Assembly: GCA_031283025.1 (NCBI GenBank)
Contig: JAITCP010000008.1
Coordinates: 1-11,714, forward strand
Direction of reading: 5' to 3'
Source: Spirochaetaceae bacterium
Lineage (GTDB): Bacteria > Spirochaetota > Spirochaetia > Treponematales > Breznakiellaceae
Length of the DNA stretch: 11,714 nt
Under the pieces are notes generated by a model, which saw only the letters and a program-made list of their open reading frames with translations, had not been told where the DNA came from and did not search any database. The translations under genes were made by a program, and so were the position numbers. Each line of letters begins with the position of its first letter. Positions within the stretch are counted from its first letter, which is position 1. This document shows, in pieces, positions 5,234 through 11,714 of this stretch.

Positions 5234-6385
5234 ATGAGTGAAGCGCAGTTGTCAATTAATATTGACGCGGAAAATTTCACTTCCGTCAGGAAAATTGAAA
5301 AAGCTGAATACCTTACTCAACAACTTATTACTTATATTGGAAACAAACGGGCTTTGCTGGGCTTTATCGGAGATGGAATAAAAGAGGTACAAAAAAAACT
5401 ACATAAAGAAAAATTGAAAATATTTGACGTTTTCAGCGGTTCGGGAATTGTTGCCAGATATTTTAAACAATTTTCTGAACTTCTTATTGTAAATGATTTA
5501 GAAAAATATTCTACCGTAATCAATGAATGTTATTTATCAAATGAAGATGAATTGAATACATTTGCGTTACGGAAATATTACTTTGAAATTATAGAAGAGT
5601 TGGATAAAAATCCAAAAAAGGGGATAATATCTGAGTTATATGCGCCCGTAAATGATGAAAATATAAAGCCGAATGAACGGGTATTTTATACGGCAAGAAA
5701 CGCAATGTATATTGACACTGCAAGACAAATAATAGAAAAAATTCCTAAAAAAGAACAAAAATACTTTTTAGCGCCATTACTGTCAGAAGCGTCAATTCAT
5801 GCCAATACTTCAGGAGTCTTCAAGGGTTTCTATAAAAACAAGGAAACCGGCATTGGTCAGTTTGGAGGGCTCAATAAAAATGCTTTATTCAGAATTAAAG
5901 GCAGCATAAAATTGCCATTTCCGATATTCAGTAATTTTAATTGTGAGTCAATTATCTCAAGCGGTGATTCAAATAAAATAATAAAAGACTTACCTGAAGT
6001 TGACATGGCGTATTTAGACCCACCCTATAATCAACACCCTTACGGTTCAAATTATTTTATGTTGAATTTAATAGTGGACTATACATATCCTGAAAGCACA
6101 AGCAAAATATCAGGAATTCCCGAAAATTGGAATCGTTCCGGTTATAATAAAAATCAAAAAGCCCTGCAATCATTAACAGAACTTGTTGAAGGAATTAAAG
6201 CCAGATATGTTTTAATTTCATTCAACTCAGAAGGATTTATTACAACTGAACAAATGAAGGAAATGTTAAAAAAAACAGGTAAACTTCAAGTACTGGAAAC
6301 AAAATACAACACTTTTAGAGGAAGCAGGAATTTGAATAATCGTGGAATTCATGTAAAAGAATATTTGTATCTATTGGAGAAATGA
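5234..6385 (+). CDS. D12-class adenine-specific DNA methyltransferase
   Basis: Predicted N6-adenine methyltransferase of 383 aa using S-adenosylmethionine. Motif X-like LITYIGNKRALL (31-42), SAM-binding motif I FDVFSGSG (64-71) and catalytic motif IV DPPYNQ (262-267) come in that order, giving the Dam-like alpha class, with the target-recognition region between motifs I and IV. Specificity cannot be read from sequence. No restriction gene is visible within the window, so it is an orphan or a remnant of a restriction-modification system. Base composition is much more A+T-rich than both neighbours, with many AAA, ATA and TTA codons, and a truncated hairpin repeat lies 20 nt after the stop: signs of transfer. 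Start supported by family N-terminus and by the -10 box six bases before it; there is no Shine-Dalgarno. Confidence 0.9.
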   Translation: MSEAQLSINIDAENFTSVRKIEKAEYLTQQLITYIGNKRALLGFIGDGIKEVQKKLHKEKLKIFDVFSGSGIVARYFKQFSELLIVNDLEKYSTVINECYLSNEDELNTFALRKYYFEIIEELDKNPKKGIISELYAPVNDENIKPNERVFYTARNAMYIDTARQIIEKIPKKEQKYFLAPLLSEASIHANTSGVFKGFYKNKETGIGQFGGLNKNALFRIKGSIKLPFPIFSNFNCESIISSGDSNKIIKDLPEVDMAYLDPPYNQHPYGSNYFMLNLIVDYTYPESTSKISGIPENWNRSGYNKNQKALQSLTELVEGIKARYVLISFNSEGFITTEQMKEMLKKTGKLQVLETKYNTFRGSRNLNNRGIHVKEYLYLLEK

Positions 6386-6404
6386 GCCTGTAATAGGGCC
6401 CCTG

Positions 6405-6429
6405 CCGGGTTTTCGAACAAGTCTAATAT
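6405..6429 (+). repeat. Truncated third copy of the three-hairpin element (distal end only)
   Basis: Matches the outer end of the element from the H3 loop onward: about 25 nt with three mismatches to copy 2, including 15 identical bases (GAACAAGTCTAATAT). The other hairpins and the left arm of H3 are missing. It lies between the AT-rich methyltransferase gene and the TPR gene, where base composition changes. Confidence 0.55.
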
Positions 6430-6457
6430 TTCCGCCGTTTTTACCGATGATCTGATA

Positions 6458-7861
6458 ATGAAAGCAAAAACCTGCATCCGCGTCCTTGCGGCGCTTGTTT
6501 TATCCGCCCTTGTCATGGGTATAATTTCCTGCGATTCAACCCCGGAGCCCGTCAAACCCAAGGAGGAACCTGCCAACACGGCGGCTCTGCTCCGGCAGAT
6601 TTCTGAGCTGCTGGGTAAGGGGGATTACGACAGAGCGTTGGCCCTTTTTGACAAGATCGACCCAAGGGATGCGGAAAAGGCTGAAATTCGGCTGCTAAAA
6701 GCATCTGCCCTGCTTTCCGCCGGGAAAGGCGCTGCGGCCCGGTCTATTGTTGATGAGATTCTGCGAATAGATACCAATCATGTACCGGCCCTGCTGGTGC
6801 TGGCTGCCATAGAGGAAGCACAGGGCAAAACCAAAGAAGAGCGGGCTGTACTGGAACGGATTCTTAAAATAGACGCCGCCAATGTTCCGGCGCTGGTTTC
6901 ACTGGGGAACCTCCTTGTCCGTACCAACTCCCCCCGTGCGGCAGGCTCCTGTTTTGATCAGGCGCTGGCTGTGGAACCCGACAATGGCGATGCCCTTCTG
7001 GGGCGGGCCTGGGTCTACCGGGTAAGCCGTGAACCAAAAAATGCTGCGGTCCTGCTTAACAAGGCGGTAGAACTCTACCCTAATTGGGCACGGGCGCTTC
7101 AAGAGCGGGGAAGGCTCCTCAAAGCCATGGGCAATCCCCATCAGGCCCTGGCGGATCTGGACAAGGCAAAAGCCCTGGATCTGAATAATTATTATATTGC
7201 CTGCGACAGAGGCGCCGCCTTGAACGAACTGCGCCGGAAGAAAGAAGCTCTGGAAGAATACGAGCGGGCGGTTAAAATAAACCCCAATTATTTTTATGCG
7301 TATGTGTATACTGCCGGAATCAAAGACGAGCTGAACGATTATGACGGAGCGGCGCGGGACTATGAAATTCTGGCGCGGTTAAACCCGGATTATTACTTTG
7401 CCTTTGAAGGCCTTGGAATGCACCTGATGCGCCGGGGCGAGTGGCTTGCAGCAAGGGACGCTTTTATGGAAGTATATAAGCGGGCGCAAACCGATGAATG
7501 TTCCTACGGGCTTCTGGCCGCCATGAACTGGATGCGAGGCGGCAAACTCCAGGACCCAAGAATTTTTCTGGAAGATGTGCTGAAAAAGGCCCAGAGGGAT
7601 TCTGTAGAGTACTGGATGATCCGGCTTTACCACGATTTGACAGGGGAAACGGACGTGGCAAGCAGGATTGACCGTGAAAAGAACCCCACCGTCAAGGCCA
7701 AAATGCTCTACTACATGGGATGCTATTACGATATTCGGGGGATCAAAAGCCTGGCGGATAAATGCTTTTTGCAGATGAGGGATTTGGACGTGAAAAACAT
7801 ACCCGAATGGCGGCTTAATGAATGGGCTTTAGAGGCCCGGGGACTGGCGCTGAATAAATGA
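6458..7861 (+). CDS. TPR-repeat lipoprotein
   Basis: Envelope protein of 467 aa, probably membrane-anchored. Signal peptide: basic residues K2-R8, hydrophobic 9-20, then MGIISC25, a relaxed lipobox of the spirochaetal type; mature chain starts at C25 with a proline- and acid-rich linker. From about residue 40 to 346 there are roughly nine consecutive 34-residue tetratricopeptide units, several with the typical A/L/G and final P-N pattern (EPDNGDALLGRAW, INPNYFYAY), and another near 413-446. TPRs make protein-binding superhelices; no enzyme domain is seen. No Shine-Dalgarno precedes ATG 6458, and the upstream 70 nt hold only the repeat remnant. The stop overlaps the TraB-family start (ATGA), so the two are made together and may act together at the membrane. 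Confidence 0.88.
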   Translation: MKAKTCIRVLAALVLSALVMGIISCDSTPEPVKPKEEPANTAALLRQISELLGKGDYDRALALFDKIDPRDAEKAEIRLLKASALLSAGKGAAARSIVDEILRIDTNHVPALLVLAAIEEAQGKTKEERAVLERILKIDAANVPALVSLGNLLVRTNSPRAAGSCFDQALAVEPDNGDALLGRAWVYRVSREPKNAAVLLNKAVELYPNWARALQERGRLLKAMGNPHQALADLDKAKALDLNNYYIACDRGAALNELRRKKEALEEYERAVKINPNYFYAYVYTAGIKDELNDYDGAARDYEILARLNPDYYFAFEGLGMHLMRRGEWLAARDAFMEVYKRAQTDECSYGLLAAMNWMRGGKLQDPRIFLEDVLKKAQRDSVEYWMIRLYHDLTGETDVASRIDREKNPTVKAKMLYYMGCYYDIRGIKSLADKCFLQMRDLDVKNIPEWRLNEWALEARGLALNK

Positions 7862-9033
7862 ATGAAACCCGGATGACCATCAATTCAGGCGGCAAGGTAA
7901 TCACTCTTATCGGCACCGCCCACATTTCCAAAGAAAGCATAAACGAAGTTCGCGCCGCCATAGAAGAAGAAAAACCCGATGTTGTCTGCGTAGAACTGGA
8001 TCAGGGCCGCTACGATTCCATGAACAACAATGCCTGGGAAAAACTGAACGTGGCAAAAATCTTTAAGGAAGGAAAAGGCTTCCTCCTCATGGCTAATCTG
8101 GTATTGGCGGGGTTCCAGCGCCGTTTGGGAAACGAACTAGGAATCAAGCCCGGAGAAGAAATGAAGGCCGCTTTGGAAACGGCAAAAGAGCTGGGGCTGG
8201 CCCACTCGCTTTGCGATAGGGAAGTACAGATCACCCTGCGCCGGGCATGGTCAAAGTGCGGCCTGTGGGATAAGTCAAAACTTATCGCAACACTTCTTGC
8301 CAGCGCTTTTACCACAGAAAAACTCAGTGAAGAAGAAATAGAAAATTTAAAGAAACGCAACGAACTGGACGGAATGATGAATGAACTGGCTTCTTATCTT
8401 CCCAAAGTAAAAGAAACCCTCATTGACGAGCGGGATCGTTACCTGGCGGCAAAGATATGGAACTCCGGCGGAACACGGCCCCTGGCTGTAGTGGGGGCAG
8501 GCCACATGGGCGGCATCAATGCCCAACTGGAAAAAATTGCCGCCGGTGAAGCCACCGCCGATGTCACGACCCTTGACCAAATACCTTCTCAGGGGATCGT
8601 CTCACGCATTGTTCCTTGGATCATTCCCGCCCTCATTATCGCCATGATCGCTTACGGCTTTTACAAGCTGGGAGCGGGTGCCAGTCTTTCCATGATATTG
8701 CATTTACTGTTCTGGAACGGCGGACTGGCCGCCCTGGGAACCGTTCTGGCGCTGGGCCATCCCCTTTCTGTCCTGGTGGGCTTTTTCGGCGCTCCTCTTG
8801 CCACTGTAAATCCCGCTATTGGAATAGGGCTTTTTACCGGAATTACAGAAGCAACCATGCGCAAACCCCGTGTTCAGGACGCAGAGTCTATCAACGATGA
8901 CATAGGCAGCATTAAGGGTATTTACCGCAACCGCATTCTCCGCGCCCTCCTGGTGTTTTTTCTTTCCTCAGTTGGAGCGATTGTGGGGAATTTTATCGCT
9001 ATTCCTTCCATTGCAGGGCAGTTCTTTAAATGA
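7858..9033 (+). CDS. TraB/PrgY-family membrane protein
   Basis: 391-aa protein of the TraB family (named for enterococcal pheromone shutdown proteins; other members in archaea and eukaryotes). N-terminal domain about 8-240 carries the family motifs GTAH (19-22), ELDQGR (46-51), ERDRYLA (191-197) and GAGH (213-216), with His/Glu residues that suggest a metal-dependent hydrolase; activity is unproven for most members. C-terminal part has about four hydrophobic segments (about 250-272, 276-298, 302-328, 360-385) and a charged loop RKPRVQDAESINDD. The domain face is expected in the cytoplasm since no signal peptide is seen. Coupled to the TPR lipoprotein by a 4-nt overlap. No clear terminator follows; inverted repeats begin 5 nt after the stop. 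Confidence 0.9.
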   Translation: MNETRMTINSGGKVITLIGTAHISKESINEVRAAIEEEKPDVVCVELDQGRYDSMNNNAWEKLNVAKIFKEGKGFLLMANLVLAGFQRRLGNELGIKPGEEMKAALETAKELGLAHSLCDREVQITLRRAWSKCGLWDKSKLIATLLASAFTTEKLSEEEIENLKKRNELDGMMNELASYLPKVKETLIDERDRYLAAKIWNSGGTRPLAVVGAGHMGGINAQLEKIAAGEATADVTTLDQIPSQGIVSRIVPWIIPALIIAMIAYGFYKLGAGASLSMILHLLFWNGGLAALGTVLALGHPLSVLVGFFGAPLATVNPAIGIGLFTGITEATMRKPRVQDAESINDDIGSIKGIYRNRILRALLVFFLSSVGAIVGNFIAIPSIAGQFFK

Positions 9034-9132
9034 ACTTCCCCGCCCTGAAGGCTAAACTTAACACACAATTAAATGATAGAATAGAAAAATGAAATCTATC
9101 AAAATCTCACACTGCGGCACGACGGCACGGAG

Positions 9133-9389
9133 ATGAATGAAAATGAGATAGGCACATAAGAAACAACTATTGACATATTTAAAGCTGACAAACACAAAAC
9201 TCAGGCTATATTAGACTTGTTCAAGACCCCGGTTGGTTCTTGAACAAGTTAAACAAAATACTGTGTATTTTGCAGTTTTAATAGGAAGTTGTTCAAAAAC
9301 TTCAGTTTTTGAACAACTCTATTATAAATTCCGGTGCAGAAGTAATGAAAGAAGGGATATTCCGAATCATTAATGGCTTTTTAGTTTAA
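9133..9389 (+). pseudogene. Remnant of a GxxExxY-family gene with its middle missing
   Basis: The 5' part reads MNENEIGT and then a stop at 9157-9159, which is the usual N-terminus of GxxExxY proteins. After the repeat element, another frame reads IINSGAEVMKEGIFRIING followed by FLV and TAA (9387-9389), which closely resembles the usual C-terminal end of the same family (typically INFG/NxxxxKxGIxRxxNGx). The central part with the name-giving GPGLLExxY motif is gone, and copy 2 of the three-hairpin element occupies the gap. The CACGG-type repeat phrase just before the ATG (9104-9132) and its inverted partner after the stop are also typical of loci of this family, from memory. Not functional. 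The function of intact family members is unknown. Confidence 0.55.
9210..9323 (-). repeat. Three-hairpin repeat element, copy 2 (114 bp, inverted)
   Basis: Reverse complement of copy 1 at 1978-2092 over its full length. H1 is here a perfect 13-bp stem with a TGAA loop (one T fewer than copy 1). H2 keeps 8 bp. H3 keeps 12 bp, with a changed loop side (GGGG in place of ATGT in the element's own orientation). Ends coincide with those of copy 1 (AATAGAG and GTCTAAT), so the element boundaries are well defined. Confidence 0.85.
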
Positions 9390-9467
9390 CCGTTGTGCCA
9401 CCGTGTGAGGTCATTCCTAATTTTGTGGGTCAAGTTTAGAATGAAGGGCGGGGCTGTTTTTCTGTTG

Positions 9468-10661
9468 CTAAGATGATTTCTTAATATGCCTCATTACCGC
9501 CCGCGCCGTTCTTAAAATAATCCGCACCAAAAACGGCTCCATGCGCTTTCTTACCTGAACAAGACCCTTAATGACGGAAATTTTTTGGGGGCAATGTTTT
9601 TCACAAGCGCCGCAGGATACACAGCCTTCCGGGCCGGAACTTTTTATGGAAGCAATGCCCATGCCGTTTACATATTGTTTTATGCCGGTATACCACCCCA
9701 TGATATACGAAGTATTGTAGGCGGAAAAACATCCGGGTATGTTCACCCCCTGCGGGCAGGGCAGACAGTAGCCGCAGCCGGTACAGGGAATTTTATTGGC
9801 AGCGTTAAAGACATTCCGCACCCTGTCAAAAACCGCCAATTCTTTCGCAGTCAGGGAACCGGCGGTACAAGTGTCAGTCAGGGCGGCATTTTCCGCAACC
9901 TGGGCCGGATCATTCATTCCGGAAAGAACCACGGTAACTTCTGGCTGATTCCACAACCAGCGCAGCCCCTGGGCAGCCGGACTACAGGTTCCCGCTGTAC
10001 GAAAAATTTCCTGGGCTTCCTTTGGAAGGCTGTTGGCCAGCTTCCCCCCCAACAGCGGTTCCATGATGATCACCGGCATGGTTTCCGCCGCCTTTTTAAG
10101 GCCCCGCACTCCGGCCTGGTAATTTTCATCGCTGTAGTTGTACTGTATCTGGCAGAATTCCCAGGGGTACGCATCAAGAATTTTCAAGAATTCGTCAGAA
10201 GTGCCGTGAAAGGAAAACCCAATCTGCCCTATTTGCCCGCTTTTCTTTTTCCCGCTAATCCACGCTTCAATTCCCAGATTAACCAGAAATTTCCATGAAC
10301 CAACATCCGACAAATTGTGGATCAGGTAATAGTCGATCCTGCCCGTCCGCAGGCGCTTTAATTGTTCGTCAAAGAAGCGGTCTAAGTCCTTTGCCTTTCC
10401 AACCAGCATGGACGGAAGTTTTGTAGCGATGTATATCTTGTCTCGAACCTTGTTTTTTTCCAGCACATAACTTAACGCTTCTTCATTTCCGGAATAAATC
10501 CAGGCCGTATCAAAATAGTTAATCCCTTTTTCAATAGCGGAAAGAACGACACTTTCCGTCTTTTTCAGGTCAGTTCCACCCACATTCCTGGGAAAACGCA
10601 TACACCCCATGCCCAGAACAGAAAGTTCTCTGCCCGCTTTTTTGTCTATCCGGTACTGCAT
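9468..10661 (-). CDS. Aldo/keto reductase with two C-terminal [4Fe-4S] motifs
   Basis: 397-aa cytosolic predicted oxidoreductase. TIM-barrel aldo/keto reductase domain about 1-285 with the full catalytic tetrad D51, Y56, K81 and H115 (FDTAWIY, ATKLP, YYLIHN). C-terminal ferredoxin-like domain carries two clusters of cysteines: C293-C296-C299-C302 followed by P, and C347-C350-C353-C357 followed by P. Such AKR-ferredoxin proteins are common in anaerobes and may pass electrons between ferredoxin and a carbonyl substrate; the substrate is not known. The first Cys set has CxxCxxCxxCP spacing, one residue shorter than the classical CxxCxxCxxxCP seen in the second, so its cluster type is less sure. 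Start at 10661 fits the family and lies six bases after a TATAAT with no ribosome-binding site. Single-gene transcript, convergent with TraB. Confidence 0.92.
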   Translation of the reverse strand: MQYRIDKKAGRELSVLGMGCMRFPRNVGGTDLKKTESVVLSAIEKGINYFDTAWIYSGNEEALSYVLEKNKVRDKIYIATKLPSMLVGKAKDLDRFFDEQLKRLRTGRIDYYLIHNLSDVGSWKFLVNLGIEAWISGKKKSGQIGQIGFSFHGTSDEFLKILDAYPWEFCQIQYNYSDENYQAGVRGLKKAAETMPVIIMEPLLGGKLANSLPKEAQEIFRTAGTCSPAAQGLRWLWNQPEVTVVLSGMNDPAQVAENAALTDTCTAGSLTAKELAVFDRVRNVFNAANKIPCTGCGYCLPCPQGVNIPGCFSAYNTSYIMGWYTGIKQYVNGMGIASIKSSGPEGCVSCGACEKHCPQKISVIKGLVQVRKRMEPFLVRIILRTARAVMRHIKKSS

Positions 10662-10667
10662 AGAACA

Positions 10668-10696
10668 ATTATAGCATAGCGCGCGTGGTTGGTAAA
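10668..10696 (-). promoter_or_regulatory. Sigma-70-type promoter of the aldo/keto reductase, leaderless layout
   Basis: Reading on the minus strand: TTTACC (10691-10696), 17-nt spacer, TATAAT (10668-10673), then TGTTCT and ATG 10661. The expected transcription start is the A of the ATG. No Shine-Dalgarno can be present on such a transcript. Confidence 0.65.
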
Positions 10697-10784
10697 TGAG
10701 CCTCCGCAGGACCGCATTAAACCAAACTTTCGAATAAAATATTTTCCCGTCTCATTCGTCTGCTAAAGTAGAGGAGAATACAAT

Positions 10785-11198
10785 ATGAAAAATTTTATCA
10801 AATTTCGATTTGCCGGCATTGGTATTATGCTGGTAACGTGCGCCGTATTCGGCGCGGTGGTGATGCTGCTGTGGAACGCGCTTTTGCCGCCACTTTTTGC
10901 CATGCCCGTTTTGAATTACTGGCAGGCAGCGGGGCTGATGGTTCTGGCGCGGCTGTTGTTTGGCGGCATAGATGGCGGACGGCGCGGCCATGGCGGCCAC
11001 TGGGGAGCCGGGAGAGGCGGGCATCTGTTTAATCACGGCAACAAACTGCGTGAAAAATGGATGAACATGAGCGAGGACGAGCGGAAAGAATTCATGGAAA
11101 AGGAAAAGGACTTTTTTAAGTTCAACAGGCGTTTTTCTCACTTTCGCGACTTCTTTGATGATGAAGATGAACATAGGAAGGATGAGAGGAATGAATAA
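10785..11198 (+). CDS. Small Gly/His-rich membrane protein of unknown function
   Basis: 137 aa. One strong hydrophobic segment about 8-35, a second weaker one about 45-60 (NYWQAAGLMVLARLLFGG), then a loop rich in glycine, histidine and arginine (about 61-85, motifs GHGGHWG and GGHLFNHG) and a highly charged C-terminal tail about 86-137 that ends in an acidic and basic mixed stretch. I recognise the NYWQAxGLxxLxRxLFGG pattern from small membrane proteins of other bacteria but know no function. The His/Gly loop could bind metal; this is only a suggestion. Start supported by GAGGAG 8 nt upstream (10771-10776). The stop lies inside the ABC gene (8-nt overlap), so it is translationally coupled to the transporter and may be an accessory or a regulator of it. 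Confidence 0.75.
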   Translation: MKNFIKFRFAGIGIMLVTCAVFGAVVMLLWNALLPPLFAMPVLNYWQAAGLMVLARLLFGGIDGGRRGHGGHWGAGRGGHLFNHGNKLREKWMNMSEDERKEFMEKEKDFFKFNRRFSHFRDFFDDEDEHRKDERNE

Positions 11199-11714
11199 TC
11201 CGGTTATCACCGTACAGAACCTGACCAAGCGGTACAAGGGGGCGGACAAACCCGCAGTTGACGACATAAGTTTTTCTGTTGGAAAAGGGGAATTTTTTGC
11301 GTTTCTTGGCGCAAACGGCGCGGGTAAAACGACAACCATTTCTATCCTGACAACAACGCTTTCCAAAACGTCGGGGCTGGTAAAAATCGCCGGGTTCGAT
11401 GTGGAGAAAGAGGCAAGAAAGGTACGGGAGAAGATAGGCATAATTTTTCAACAGCCAAGCCTTGATCCGCAGTTGACGGCGGAACAGAATGTCCGCTTTC
11501 ACGCCTGCCTGTACGGAATGTGCGGATACCGTCCCGCCTTCAAACTGATGCCCCACGCATACCGCAAACGTGTAACGGAGCTTGCCGAAATTGTCGGAAT
11601 ACAGGACGCGCTTTTCAAACCCATCAAAAAACTTTCGGGCGGTATGCAGCGCAAACTGGAAATTATCCGCAGTCTTATCCATACGCCCGACGTGCTTTTT
11701 CTTGATGAGCCGAC
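11191..11714 (+). CDS. ABC transporter ATP-binding protein, DrrA-like (3' end beyond window)
   Basis: First 174 residues of an ATPase subunit of an ABC exporter, bound to the inner face of the membrane. Walker A GANGAGKT (40-47), Q-loop FQQPSLDPQLT (86-96), signature LSGGMQ (148-153), Walker B VLFLDEP (168-174); D-loop and switch His lie outside. The Q-loop sequence and the IAGFDVxKEA region are typical of the drug-efflux (DrrA/CcmA-like) class, whose membrane subunit is usually the next gene. Start ATG 11191 is preceded by GGAAGGATGAGAGGA and lies 8 nt before the end of the upstream stop codon, so coupling is expected. Substrate cannot be inferred. Confidence 0.93.
   Translation, partial: MNNPVITVQNLTKRYKGADKPAVDDISFSVGKGEFFAFLGANGAGKTTTISILTTTLSKTSGLVKIAGFDVEKEARKVREKIGIIFQQPSLDPQLTAEQNVRFHACLYGMCGYRPAFKLMPHAYRKRVTELAEIVGIQDALFKPIKKLSGGMQRKLEIIRSLIHTPDVLFLDEP

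Larger units (their letters stand above)
9038..9453. mobile_element. Composite region bounded by imperfect inverted repeats (possible small mobile element)
   Basis: Left and right ends are related in inverted orientation in two blocks. Outer block: 9038-9068 against 9423-9453, 25 of 31 positions matching, with CCCCGCCCT and CTAAACTT exact. Inner block: 9104-9125 against 9390-9411, 18 of 22 matching, containing CTCACAC and GGCAC. The two blocks are 35 nt apart on the left and 11 nt on the right. Inside lie the two ends of a GxxExxY-like gene and the second three-hairpin element. No transposase and no clear target duplication are seen. It fills the space between two convergent genes. Confidence 0.5.

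Noticed and set aside
6446..6457. Fourth leaderless promoter before the TPR lipoprotein gene
   Set aside because: GATGAT lies six bases before the ATG, but matches the -10 consensus at only four positions and has no -35 partner, so I did not count it.
9585..10298. Plus-strand open frame of 237 codons opposite the aldo/keto reductase
   Set aside because: The minus strand encodes the catalytic tetrad and both cysteine motifs; the plus frame is antisense only.
10752..11682. Two minus-strand open frames opposite the membrane protein and ABC ATPase
   Set aside because: The plus strand has Walker A, signature and Walker B motifs and good ribosome-binding sites; the minus frames show no recognisable domain.

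Overview
The window looks like chromosomal DNA from a spirochaete, most likely a Treponema of the gut (termite-type) group. The reasons are a Cache-type chemoreceptor typical of that group, a lipoprotein with the relaxed spirochaetal lipobox, mid-range G+C in most genes, and redox and fermentation-type genes. This assignment is inference from protein character; no rRNA or marker gene is present.

Layout. (1) 1-1655, minus strand: a methyl-accepting chemotaxis protein cut by the left edge, carrying an in-frame run of 15 A. (2) 1656-2161: a gene-free stretch with an 18-nt hairpin and the first copy of a 115-bp element made of three consecutive hairpins. (3) 2197-5185, plus: a tight four-gene operon of a HAD phosphatase, a CBS-CBS-GHKL ATPase fusion, a DRTGG-domain protein and a PHP phosphoesterase. 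CBS/GHKL/DRTGG/PHP sets are known (from memory) next to NADH-linked [FeFe] hydrogenase genes in anaerobes, but no hydrogenase gene is visible here. (4) 5234-6385, plus: an AT-rich, probably acquired, solitary D12-class adenine DNA methyltransferase, followed by a truncated copy of the hairpin element. (5) 6458-9033, plus: a TPR lipoprotein translationally coupled to a TraB-family membrane protein. (6) 9034-9467: a composite intergenic region. Imperfect inverted repeats enclose the two ends of what looks like a GxxExxY-family gene whose middle is missing, and the second, inverted copy of the three-hairpin element sits in its place. (7) 9468-10661, minus: an aldo/keto reductase with two C-terminal [4Fe-4S] motifs. 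(8) 10785-11714, plus: a small Gly/His-rich membrane protein overlapping the start of a DrrA-type ABC transporter ATPase cut by the right edge.

How the genes work together. The 2197-5185 operon reads as a signalling module: CBS domains sense adenine nucleotides, a GHKL ATPase may act as kinase or anti-sigma factor, DRTGG is a probable ligand-binding domain, and PHP and HAD are hydrolases. The strongest regulatory pattern is that three unrelated genes (HAD, methyltransferase, aldo/keto reductase) each have a -10 hexamer exactly 6 nt before the ATG and no Shine-Dalgarno sequence, which predicts leaderless mRNAs. Other genes in the window have normal GGAG-type ribosome-binding sites or coupled ATGA starts.
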